A stretch of DNA of 6,732 nt from Planctomycetota bacterium (GCA_031278535.1 JAITKH010000396.1:1-6732); one strand, 5' to 3'. Numbered from the stretch's first letter, positions 1 through 6,353 are shown. Numbers and translations are program-made. The notes: generated by a model from the sequence alone, not told the origin.

Positions 1-11
1 GAAGTTATTGA

Positions 12-161
12 AGACGTCAACACGGACGAAAACGCCGTCGCACCCGTAAAACTGGCAAAGAATGGACGAGCATTATCACCGCCGTTCTCTGCCCGCTCCT
101 GGTGGCCCTGCTCGCCCGGCGGGAACGGCGGAACTTGCCGATGGAGGCTGGACAGGCATGA
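12..161 (+). CDS. possible 3' end of an upstream membrane-protein gene, frame broken
   Basis: The frame that ends at TGA 159-161 encodes a basic stretch, then a hydrophobic run of about 16 residues (SIITAVLCPLLVALLA, about nt 69-116), then RRERR and a short polar tail. That is the look of a final transmembrane helix with a cytoplasmic end. By hand count about 79% of third codon positions from nt 63 on are G or C, higher than in either other plus frame there. The stop overlaps the next gene's start as ATGA, typical of translational coupling. However, the same frame has a stop at 9-11 and no ATG, GTG or TTG before the hydrophobic run. The frame starting at base 1 reads a plausible acidic peptide (EVIEDVNTDENAVAPVK), so a -1 shift near nt 46-60 would join the two. 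This could be a real frameshift, a sequencing error or chance. The product is not recognised. Confidence 0.33.
   Translation, partial: RRQHGRKRRRTRKTGKEWTSIITAVLCPLLVALLARRERRNLPMEAGQA
143..147 (+). promoter_or_regulatory. ribosome binding site of the adenosyltransferase gene
   Basis: GGAGG lies 10 nt before the ATG at 158. This site and the ATGA overlap favour 158 as the start over the ATG at 62, which has no Shine-Dalgarno-like sequence just upstream. Confidence 0.5.
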
Positions 162-760
162 CCGGCGCCGGAATGAAGCCAGATGAAAATGCGGGAGCGG
201 CGCCCTTCGTCGGTCCGGGAGGGGAAGCGCTTTTCCGGAAGCCGGAACACCTCACCCATCTCCGGAGCAACCGGCTGGTCCGCAAAGACCATCCCGTCAT
301 TGCCTGGCGGGGAGCGCTGGACGTCTTCTCCGCTGCCCTGGCCGAGGCCGCCCTGCTGGGGGAGCGTCTGGGCGACGGCGCTTTTGTCCTTGAAATACGG
401 GAAATCCTCGACTTTGTGGAGCGGCTTGCCGTTTGCGAAGCGAAGGAAACGGCCCTGGGCGAGTTCACGCTCATGGGCCTGCCCGAAAACGAGGTGCGCC
501 GCCTGAGCCATGCCGCCGCCGGGCGTCTGGGCACCTCCGGCCCCCGCCTGTTCCGGAAAATGAAGGAACAGGCGGCCTGCCTGAACCGGCTCCGCGCCCT
601 CTGCCGCCAGGCAGAGTCGGCCGCCGTCGCCGCTTTCATGGACGAATCGCCCCAGGCGCCGCGCCGTCCCGACATCGTCCTGGCCTTGAACCGGCTGTCC
701 AGCCTTTTGCATGTCCTGACCGTCCGCCGCCTGTCTTCCGAATCCGTCCGGATCGTTTGA
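158..760 (+). CDS. EutT-family cobalamin adenosyltransferase (short form)
   Basis: Predicted to transfer the adenosyl group of ATP to cob(I)alamin, making coenzyme B12 in the cytoplasm. The 200-residue product carries the family landmarks in order: KPEHLTHL (28-35), the LVRKDHPVIAWRGALD block (40-55), ILDFVERLAVCEA (83-95), GLPENEVRRLSH (107-118), an LNRLRALCRQAE helix (142-153) and RPDIVLALNRLSS (170-182). The last two blocks closely match enterobacterial EutT as I recall it. The start at 158 rests on GGAGG 10 nt upstream and an ATGA overlap with the preceding frame; the frame stays open to an ATG at 62, which would give 232 residues. The usual N-terminal region of roughly 70-100 residues, with the HX11CCX2C metal motif of EutT, is absent. 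No ethanolamine or propanediol genes are in the window, so the enzyme served is unknown. Family assignment is firm; whether the short form is active is not. Confidence 0.85.
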   Translation: MTGAGMKPDENAGAAPFVGPGGEALFRKPEHLTHLRSNRLVRKDHPVIAWRGALDVFSAALAEAALLGERLGDGAFVLEIREILDFVERLAVCEAKETALGEFTLMGLPENEVRRLSHAAAGRLGTSGPRLFRKMKEQAACLNRLRALCRQAESAAVAAFMDESPQAPRRPDIVLALNRLSSLLHVLTVRRLSSESVRIV

Positions 761-781
761 CGGTTGCCGCAGACTTTTTTT
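746..781 (+). terminator. weak rho-independent terminator candidate after the adenosyltransferase gene
   Basis: A run of seven T (775-781) follows the stop codon by 14 nt. GTCCGG at 746-751 can pair with CCG 767-769 and GAC 772-774 around a two-base bulge, giving a poor six-pair stem immediately before the T run. The stem starts inside the coding region. The T run is convincing but the stem is weak. Confidence 0.28.
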
Positions 782-826
782 ACGAAACGCAAAAATCGGG
801 GGAGACGAACGCTCGAACCCGCAAAT

Positions 827-842
827 CGGAACATTCCGGAAT
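827..842. repeat. overlapping short palindromes in the autotransporter leader
   Basis: CGGAA-CA-TTCCG (827-838) overlaps the perfect palindrome ATTCCGGAAT (833-842). The position, 85-100 nt before the autotransporter start, would suit an operator. No sigma-70-like promoter could be placed near it, so a regulatory role is only a guess. Confidence 0.25.
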
Positions 843-860
843 TAGTTGTGGATTCGCACA

Positions 861-899
861 CCTCCTGTAGCCGATGGAAGTAACGATTCCGTTGGGAGG
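861..899 (+). promoter_or_regulatory. foldable 5' leader of the autotransporter gene
   Basis: CCTCC (861-865) pairs with GGAGG (895-899), enclosing a second stem of 872-879 with 887-894 (eight pairs, two of them G-T) around a seven-base loop. The two stems abut directly on the 3' side. CCTCC could instead pair with the G-rich Shine-Dalgarno sequence at 913-918. No known riboswitch core was recognised, including the B12 box. Confidence 0.3.
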
Positions 900-912
900 C
901 CGTTGCAGGCAA

Positions 913-918
913 GGGGGG
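913..918 (+). promoter_or_regulatory. ribosome binding site of the autotransporter gene
   Basis: Six consecutive G residues preceded by AA lie 7 nt before the ATG at 926. This decides for 926 over the in-frame TTG at 920, which sits only one base after the G run. Confidence 0.6.
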
Positions 919-925
919 ATTGCGA

Positions 926-3403
926 ATGGACAGGGGACGGAGCCCTTGGGGGGCATATGTGCGCCGCCGGATGGCGAGAACCGCCTGGCTGGGAGCGTTG
1001 GCGCTGGCGGCGTTGTCCGCAAGGGGGACGGCAGCCGGGGAGTATGCCTACCCTGGCAATTTAAGTCCGCGGACTCCACCTTCTTGGGTTGCGGGAATCT
1101 TGTCGGCATTGACGTCGATGCCAAATGTTCCGAATCCCGCCGATCCGTCTTACCTTTATCTGGACGCTTCCTCAGAAATCGAGTTGACCGTGACTTCCCC
1201 TTCCTCCCTTCATATTCTTGCCGGCGGCATAAGCGAGTACGGACCTGTATCCAACAATACGCTGACAATTGAAAATGCCGTTGTCAGCTATACGGTTTAT
1301 GGCGGCATAACTCAAAATGGAGATGCCTCCGGGAATACTGTCACTGTCGTCAACGGTACCTTTGGGACCCTGGGCACAGGCGTGGGAGTCTATGGGGGCA
1401 TGACCTTCGGCGGCAACGTTTATGATAATTCGGTCGCCATAACGGGCGGGAATTTTTACGGAGGCGTCTTCGGCGGCGCTGTTGATGCGTTGGGGTTCAC
1501 CACCTCCGGCATTGTAACGGGCAGTGGCACCGGCAGCGCCTACAACAACACCGTAACGGCAACCGGCGGCACTTTCCACGGCCTGATAATCAAGGGCAGC
1601 CAATCTTCCGGCGCCGAAGCATACAGCAATTATGCCGAAATCAGGAATGTCGCCTGGGTCGACGGGCCCGAGCAGGGTGCTGCCGGGGGTACAGCCAGGG
1701 CCGGAAATGTGCGCGACAACCATCTCCTTGTATCGGGGAATGCGACTTTCGATGATACTTCCAACGTGCGCAGGCTGTTGGCCGGCGCACTCATTGAAGG
1801 CGCCGGCGGTAGCAGTAGCGGTACCTATTCCGCATCCGGCAACAGCGTTACCATAGACGCGGGAACCAGCTTCGGCGCCGGCGTCCAACCCATCCAGGTA
1901 ACCGGCGCCCATATTGTCGATCCGCCCGCCGGTGCTACTGCTACGGCCAGCGAGAACTGGGTGGCAATCAACGGCTGGTCGGATTTGAGCCGGGCGCAGT
2001 TGTCCGGCTATTCCGTGAGCGGTACCGCGGCCGGCGTTACCGGCAGCAACAATTCGCTTTTCACCACAAACGCCAAGGATCTGCGTGTCCAGGGCATAAG
2101 CAATTTCAGCTATTACGAATTCGCCCTGCCCGCCGATGCCAAAGGCGGCGACACCATCTATACCATAACCGGGACCGCCCCCGTGGATCTCGCCGACGCC
2201 ACCATCTCCGTGACCGGCGATCTCGGCGGCGGGAACAATCCGGCCAATATCGCGGGCCAGCCGATCATACTGTTCAATCGGGCCGCCGGCACCAATACCG
2301 CGATCCTGTCCACGGGCCAGTTGAACCAGGGCCTGTCCCTGACCTATGCGGTAACTCCCTATCAATCCGCCCAAACCAACGGGAGTTATGGCTTCACGCT
2401 TTCGGATCCGCAGATCAATCCGAACACCGCCGCCTTCGCCGGAACCCAGGTGGCGCAGCTGATGGGCGTCGGCCTGGCTTCGGACTTCCTGGCCGGACAG
2501 GGCTACGCGGCCGCGACCCTCTCGATTGACGACGAATACGCGGCGGCGGCCTCCACCCGGGGCTTCGCCAGTCTCCGGGACAACTATTACGCGCAAATCG
2601 GCGGCCCGTCGGTTTTCGCGGCGATCGGGGGCGGAGCACGGCAATATCTCCTCTCCGGCAACTCGGCGATCCATATGCGCAACGCCTCCCTGCTGCTCGG
2701 CGTCGCCAACCGGGACGAAATCGAGGAAGGCCGCATCACCTACGGCGGTTTTCTCGAGGGGGGCTATGGACGCTGGCACGGAGAAGTCAACGACGTCCGC
2801 GTCAACCATAACGACGACTTCCGGTATATCGGCGTCGGCCTCCTGGCGAGATACGAGAGGCGCGACGGGTATTACCTGGACGGGGCCATTCATGTCGGCG
2901 GGATAAAAACCGCCTTCAGCGGCACCCCCGCCTTCTCTCCCGGCATAACCGCCGACTATTCGGCCGATTCGCTCTATTATGGACTCAACCTCGGCGGCGG
3001 CTACCGGATGGTCAGGACCGAATCCCTGCTCGACCTGTCCGCCCGGTTCATCTGGGATCATATCGAGGACGACCGGGCGACCATCGCCGGCGATCCCTTC
3101 CGTTTCGACTCGATAGGCTCCCACCGGCTGCGATTGGGCGGGCGGTGGGAATTTTCCCCGGACTGCTTCGTCAATCCCTACGCCGGGGCTGCCTACGAAT
3201 ACGAGTTTACCTCCTCCTCTTCCGGGTCGGTATGGGGATACGCCCTGCCCGAGACAAGCGCCAGGGGCGCCACCGTCCTCGGCGAGCTGGGGGCGAAGAT
3301 CGGCGGCAGGGAAAGCCTCTGCGCCTGGGACATCGGGATGCAGGGCTTTTTCGGAAAACGCCGGGGCGTCCAAGGCGCGATCCGTTTCGAGACGAGTTTT
3401 TGA
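926..3403 (+). CDS. autotransporter (type Va) with beta-helix-like passenger and C-terminal beta-barrel
   Basis: An 825-residue outer-membrane protein expected to carry its own passenger to the cell surface. Residues 1-37 form a signal peptide: a long arginine-rich n-region (RRRMAR, 13-18), a hydrophobic core of about 19-32 and a likely cut near GTAA/GEY. Residues 110-400 hold about nine degenerate repeats of the type N-x-V-T-I-x-G-G-T-F followed by V-Y-G-G, a pattern of surface beta-helix passengers. Residues 400-500 are a non-repetitive link. From about 545 to the end, alternating aromatic and glycine-rich strands form the barrel, ending in ETSF with the terminal Phe expected by the BAM complex. 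The only two cysteines, C747 and C799, lie in the barrel. The start follows a G-rich ribosome site; an internal ATG at 971 is possible. No protease, lipase or adhesion motif was seen, so the passenger's role is unknown. Its first half is more AT-rich than the barrel (26/60 G+C at 1261-1320 against 37/60 at 3001-3060). Confidence 0.88.
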   Translation: MDRGRSPWGAYVRRRMARTAWLGALALAALSARGTAAGEYAYPGNLSPRTPPSWVAGILSALTSMPNVPNPADPSYLYLDASSEIELTVTSPSSLHILAGGISEYGPVSNNTLTIENAVVSYTVYGGITQNGDASGNTVTVVNGTFGTLGTGVGVYGGMTFGGNVYDNSVAITGGNFYGGVFGGAVDALGFTTSGIVTGSGTGSAYNNTVTATGGTFHGLIIKGSQSSGAEAYSNYAEIRNVAWVDGPEQGAAGGTARAGNVRDNHLLVSGNATFDDTSNVRRLLAGALIEGAGGSSSGTYSASGNSVTIDAGTSFGAGVQPIQVTGAHIVDPPAGATATASENWVAINGWSDLSRAQLSGYSVSGTAAGVTGSNNSLFTTNAKDLRVQGISNFSYYEFALPADAKGGDTIYTITGTAPVDLADATISVTGDLGGGNNPANIAGQPIILFNRAAGTNTAILSTGQLNQGLSLTYAVTPYQSAQTNGSYGFTLSDPQINPNTAAFAGTQVAQLMGVGLASDFLAGQGYAAATLSIDDEYAAAASTRGFASLRDNYYAQIGGPSVFAAIGGGARQYLLSGNSAIHMRNASLLLGVANRDEIEEGRITYGGFLEGGYGRWHGEVNDVRVNHNDDFRYIGVGLLARYERRDGYYLDGAIHVGGIKTAFSGTPAFSPGITADYSADSLYYGLNLGGGYRMVRTESLLDLSARFIWDHIEDDRATIAGDPFRFDSIGSHRLRLGGRWEFSPDCFVNPYAGAAYEYEFTSSSSGSVWGYALPETSARGATVLGELGAKIGGRESLCAWDIGMQGFFGKRRGVQGAIRFETSF
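1253..2125 (+). repeat. degenerate passenger repeats of the autotransporter
   Basis: About nine units of roughly 25-40 residues can be aligned on a recurring Asn followed by a short beta-strand and often Gly-Gly. Unit starts include NNTLTIENA, NTVTVVNGTF, NSVAITGGNF, NTVTATGGTF, NYAEIRNVAW, NHLLVSGNAT, NSVTIDAGTS, NWVAINGW and NSLFTTNAK. Early units also share V-Y/F-GG (VYGGI, VYGGM, VFGGA). The repeats are conserved as protein, not as DNA, so they look old and fold-driven rather than recently duplicated. Confidence 0.65.
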
Positions 3404-3444
3404 ACCGCTTCGCCGGGCGAATCGGTTGCCGTCCGCCATTCCGG

Positions 3445-3468
3445 GCGGCCGGGTAAAAACCTGGCCGC
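3445..3468. terminator. strong hairpin after the autotransporter gene, likely transcription end
   Basis: GCGGCCGGGT (3445-3454) pairs with ACCTGGCCGC (3459-3468) over ten positions, one of them a G-T, around an AAAA loop. It lies 41 nt after the autotransporter stop and between two convergent genes. No T run follows on either strand, so it may act with Rho or mainly protect the mRNA 3' end. A smaller hairpin, TTCGC-CGG-GCGAA, sits at 3409-3421. Confidence 0.5.
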
Positions 3469-3485
3469 TCACGATATCGCCTGAT

Positions 3486-3516
3486 CAATAACGCATTGTC
3501 AGGCAATACCGGATTG
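3486..3516. repeat. tandem self-complementary 13-nt repeat
   Basis: CAAT-AACGC-ATTG (3486-3498) and CAAT-ACCGG-ATTG (3504-3516) are two mini-hairpins with identical stems, matching at 11 of 13 bases and separated by TCAGG. The first is also the tip of a larger hairpin, GCCTGA (3479-3484) with TCAGGC (3499-3504). A competing dyad, TAACGCA (3489-3495) with TGCGTTA (3515-3521), spans both. Confidence 0.5.
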
Positions 3517-3528
3517 CGTTAAAGCGGC

Positions 3529-3570
3529 GCGGCTGTGGCCGCCAGCTGGCGACCGAGTCCGGATTCGGTC
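3529..3570. repeat. cluster of inverted repeats at the 3' end of otnK
   Basis: Three adjoining structures are seen: GCGGC-TGTG-GCCGC (3529-3542), the perfect 12-bp palindrome CGCCAGCTGGCG (3540-3551) and GACCGA/TCGGTC (3551-3570, loop of eight). The last one overlaps the otnK stop codon. On the minus strand only a TTT follows the group, so this is a poor intrinsic terminator, although the position fits transcript ending for otnK. Confidence 0.4.
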
Positions 3571-4825
3571 ACCGGATCATCGCCTGCGCTTTTTGGAAAA
3601 AGGATTCGTCGCCGAAATTTCCCGATTTCATGGCCAGACCCAGCCGACCGCGCACCGCCTCCACCCAGCAGACGCCGGGGGCGATCTCCGGCCCGATGCG
3701 AAAGGACCTGACCCCCAGCGCTTCCGATACCGCTCCGGCGGTCTCGCCTCCGGCGACGATAAAATTCACGTATCCCGACTGCCGCAGGCAAATGGCCACT
3801 TGCCTGAAAAAGCCCTCGACCGCCGCCGCCGCTTCCCCGGCCCCGAATCGGGATTGGATTGCCCGCAAATGATCGGGCGGTACGGTGGCGCTGATCATGG
3901 GCGCGTACTTTCCCGCCGAATGCGCCTTGACCCAGGCGACCCCTTCCTCGGCGTAGACGGCGGCGTTTTCCAGGCAGCGGGCGGCTTCAACCTGGAACTC
4001 GGGCGCCAGCTTGCGATAGGCGGCGGTTTGCCTGTTGGTCATTTCCGAGCAGGAACCGGAGAAAACGACGGTATTGCCGGAAGCGGGGCCTTTCCTGCGG
4101 ACATGGCCGGCAATCCCGGAATGCAAGGACGCCAGGCGTCTTGCCGCCGCCCGGCCCAGGCCGGAACCCCCGGTCAACAGGAGTTCGTCCGCCAGCGCCT
4201 TGCCAAGGATTTCCAGATGCGCGTCCGTCTCGGCGTCAAGCACCGCGTAGCGAATGCCGTCCCCGCGCATCCGCGACAGGCATTCCCGAACCGCTTCCGG
4301 CCCCCTTTCCACCGTCTCCACGCCGAGAAGCCCCGCCCTGCCCCGCGATTGGGCCTCCATGAGCCGGAGAAGGTTCGAATCGGTCATGGGCGTCAAAGGA
4401 TGATTTCGCATGCCGGTATCGGAAAGGGGCACGCCGTTGACATACAATATCCCGTCCCGAACGGTACGGCCGTTCACCGGAAGCGACGGGCAGACAACGG
4501 TCAGGCTTTCACCGAGGGCGTCCAGCATGGCGTCGGCGACCGGCCCGATGTTCCCTTTCGGAGTGCTGTCGAAGGTCGAACAATACTTGAAATAAAAGCG
4601 GGGGCATCCCTGCCGCCGCAGCCAGTCGAGGGCGGCCAGCGAATCGCGTATCGCTTCCGGGGCGGGTGCCGAACGGCTCTTGAGGCTAACCACGGCGGCA
4701 TCGCAGGCGATCCCGCCGTCCCCGGGGATTCCCACGAACTGGATGACGTCCAATCCTTCCCCGGCCACGAATCCGGCAATGTCGCTGGCGCCGGTGAGAT
4801 CGTCGGCGATTATTCCCATCAACAT
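3569..4825 (-). CDS. otnK: 3-oxo-tetronate kinase (four-carbon acid sugar kinase family)
   Basis: Predicted to use ATP to phosphorylate a 3-oxo-tetronate at C4 in the cytoplasm. The 4-phosphate is then normally decarboxylated to a triose phosphate by OtnC. The 418-residue length is typical of the former DUF1537 family. Landmarks: the IADDLTGASD start motif (6-15), FYFKYCSTFDSTPKGNIG (77-94), CPSLPVNGRTVRDG (112-125), HPLTPMTDSNL (142-152), GGSGLG (219-224), and in the C-terminal nucleotide-binding part VAGGETAGAV (357-366) and KSGNFGD (400-406). ATG 4825 has GGAGG 7 nt upstream; a second in-frame ATG two codons later is less well placed. It follows hydG by 57 nt on the same strand and is the last gene before the convergent autotransporter. 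No aldolase, isomerase, dehydrogenase or transporter of the tetronate pathway is in the window, so its exact acid substrate cannot be read from context. Confidence 0.9.
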   Translation of the reverse strand: MLMGIIADDLTGASDIAGFVAGEGLDVIQFVGIPGDGGIACDAAVVSLKSRSAPAPEAIRDSLAALDWLRRQGCPRFYFKYCSTFDSTPKGNIGPVADAMLDALGESLTVVCPSLPVNGRTVRDGILYVNGVPLSDTGMRNHPLTPMTDSNLLRLMEAQSRGRAGLLGVETVERGPEAVRECLSRMRGDGIRYAVLDAETDAHLEILGKALADELLLTGGSGLGRAAARRLASLHSGIAGHVRRKGPASGNTVVFSGSCSEMTNRQTAAYRKLAPEFQVEAARCLENAAVYAEEGVAWVKAHSAGKYAPMISATVPPDHLRAIQSRFGAGEAAAAVEGFFRQVAICLRQSGYVNFIVAGGETAGAVSEALGVRSFRIGPEIAPGVCWVEAVRGRLGLAMKSGNFGDESFFQKAQAMIR

Positions 4826-4832
4826 CCGTCGG

Positions 4833-4837
4833 CCTCC
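4833..4837 (-). promoter_or_regulatory. ribosome binding site of otnK
   Basis: GGAGG on the minus strand, 7 nt before the ATG at 4825. It supports the first of two closely spaced ATG codons. Confidence 0.6.
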
Positions 4838-4882
4838 GTCCGCCGAAATCCCGCCGGAACGCGCCCCGGGGAAAAGACCGGA

Positions 4883-6298
4883 TCAGCAGAATACGTCCCG
4901 CTTGCCCGAGCGCACCCGGGAAAGCATCTCCTCGGTTCTGAGCCGGACGGGCGGTTCCATGTTCCCGAGCTCCTTCCGGATCAGGTTCTCCCCCACCGTC
5001 CTGGTTTCGGGCGACGCATAGTCGATTAGGTATTCCTGGAAGGTTGAAAAAGCGTTGGGATCGCAATGGCGGCGGATGTCCCCGGGTTTCGCCAGGTCCA
5101 TAAAATCCTTGCCGGTGCGGCCGAGCCGATAGCAACCGGTACAAAAGGAGGGGACGAGTCCGAGTTTGGCCACATCCCGGATAACTTCGCCCAGTGTACG
5201 CTGATCCCCCAGGGAGAACTGGGCCTCGCCGTCGTTTTGCGCCCCCGCTTCGGTATAGCCGCCTGGATTGGTCCGGCTTCCCCCCGATATCTGGCTCACG
5301 CCGAGGGCGAACAGCTCCTGGCGAAGATTGGCCGTCTCGCGGGTGGACATGATAATGCCGGTGTAGGGAACGGTCAAGCGGAGAATGGCGACGATTTTCC
5401 GAAAATCGATGTCGGAGACGGCGGCGGGCGGATGCCTGGCCATGTCCGAGCCGATCGCCGGCTCGATGCGGGGAACGCTGATGGTGTGGGGGCCAACGCC
5501 GAAACGTTTTTCCAGGTGGCGGATCTGTTGCAGCATGGCCAGTATTTCGTAATGCCAGTTGAACAGGCCGAACAACACCCCTATGCCGCAGTCGTCGATC
5601 CCGGCCCGCATCGCCCGGTCAAAGGCCGTGACCCGCCAGGCGTAGTCGGTTTTTCGGCCGGCCACATGCACTTTGGCGTAGGTTTCGCGGTGGAAGGTTT
5701 CCTGGAAAAGCTGGAAGGTGCCGATGCCGGTTTCCTTCAGCCGCCGGAACTCGTCCTCCGTAAGGGGGGCGATGTTGGCGTTGACCCGCCGTATTTCGCC
5801 CGGGCCGGATTTCACCGAATAGATGGTCCTGATGGCGTCCAGGACGTATTGGAACCCTTCCTGGGCCGGGTAGGCTTCGCCGGCAACGAGAAGGACGCGT
5901 TTATGCCCCTGCTCGATCAGGGCCAGCGTCTCGTCGGCGATTTCCTCCATTGAAAGAACCCGGCGGCGCACTTCGCGATTCCTGACCCGGAAAGCGCAGT
6001 AGAGGCATTCGTTGGCGCAGAGATTGGAAACATACAGGGGCGAAAAAAGCACGATGCGCCGCCCGTAGATGGCGTTCTTGACTTCGTTGGCGGCGGCAAA
6101 GAGTTCGGCCAGCAGCGCCGGATCGGAAAGGGGCATCAGCGCGGCGGCCTCGGACATGTCAAGGCCGGCCAAATTCCGCGCCTTGACCAGGATATCCCGC
6201 ACCCGCGCCCGATCGGGCCGCCGATTCGCGGCGAGAATCCGTTCGATTTCGTCGTCGTCGATATGATCGGCGCTGTCTGCGTCGTCGCGATCGGGCAT
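4883..6298 (-). CDS. hydG: [FeFe]-hydrogenase H-cluster radical SAM maturase HydG
   Basis: A cytoplasmic radical SAM enzyme that cleaves tyrosine to p-cresol and supplies CO and cyanide as an Fe-cysteine complex for the H-cluster of [FeFe]-hydrogenase. The 471-residue product is of normal length. The radical SAM cluster motif CX3CX2C is C94, C98 and C101, just after RIVLFSPLYVSN. The barrel continues through LVAGEAYP (137-144), FQLFQETFH (195-203) and SGGSRTNPGGY (338-348). The HydG-specific C-terminal motif CX2CX22C is intact at C386, C389 and C412, the site of the auxiliary cluster where the Fe-CO-CN unit is built. All expected cluster ligands are present, so it should be active. GGAG lies 6 nt before ATG 6298; the in-frame TTG at 6310 overlaps that site and is rejected. 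HydE, HydF and the hydrogenase must be elsewhere. The final residue is Cys, which looks uncommon to me. Confidence 0.96.
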   Translation of the reverse strand: MPDRDDADSADHIDDDEIERILAANRRPDRARVRDILVKARNLAGLDMSEAAALMPLSDPALLAELFAAANEVKNAIYGRRIVLFSPLYVSNLCANECLYCAFRVRNREVRRRVLSMEEIADETLALIEQGHKRVLLVAGEAYPAQEGFQYVLDAIRTIYSVKSGPGEIRRVNANIAPLTEDEFRRLKETGIGTFQLFQETFHRETYAKVHVAGRKTDYAWRVTAFDRAMRAGIDDCGIGVLFGLFNWHYEILAMLQQIRHLEKRFGVGPHTISVPRIEPAIGSDMARHPPAAVSDIDFRKIVAILRLTVPYTGIIMSTRETANLRQELFALGVSQISGGSRTNPGGYTEAGAQNDGEAQFSLGDQRTLGEVIRDVAKLGLVPSFCTGCYRLGRTGKDFMDLAKPGDIRRHCDPNAFSTFQEYLIDYASPETRTVGENLIRKELGNMEPPVRLRTEEMLSRVRSGKRDVFC

Positions 6299-6304
6299 CG
6301 TGTT

Positions 6305-6308
6305 CTCC
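6305..6308 (-). promoter_or_regulatory. ribosome binding site of hydG
   Basis: GGAG on the minus strand, 6 nt before the ATG at 6298. It fixes the start there and not at the TTG at 6310. Confidence 0.6.
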
Positions 6309-6353
6309 AAAGCGGGGATTCAGACGTGGCGGAACACCAGGCCGTCCCGTCGA

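Noticed and set aside
62..157. Upstream extension of the adenosyltransferase to ATG 62
   Set aside because: The extra 32 residues are low-complexity Pro/Gly/Ala, lack a ribosome site and have poorer third-position G+C than the overlapping frame ending at 161. It cannot be fully excluded.
757..786. Possible sigma-70 promoter: TTGACG (757-762) with TACGAA (781-786)
   Set aside because: The -10 match is only three of six with 18-nt spacing, and the -35 overlaps the stop codon. This is no better than chance.
761..925. Cobalamin riboswitch between the adenosyltransferase and the autotransporter
   Set aside because: No B12-box or the usual multi-stem core is seen, and the downstream gene is not a B12 gene.
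1172..3472. Very long open frame (766 codons) antisense to the autotransporter gene
   Set aside because: High G+C with few stops in the mirrored frame explains it. The plus strand has signal peptide, repeats, barrel and terminal Phe, while the antisense product shows no recognisable domain.
3479..3521. Integron attC-like site (TAAC...GCGTTA dyad with a bulged base)
   Set aside because: The outer boxes do not meet RYYYAAC/GTTRRRY, and there is no integrase or cassette arrangement in the window.
3587..3603. TTTTTGGAAAAA symmetry resembling a terminator
   Set aside because: It lies inside the otnK coding sequence and encodes the conserved-looking C-terminal SFFQKAQ. A two-base loop is too short for a good hairpin.
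3593..5029. 478-codon plus-strand frame over otnK and the end of hydG
   Set aside because: It spans two clearly recognised minus-strand genes, and its product is rich in Gly, Pro, Arg and His without any family motif.
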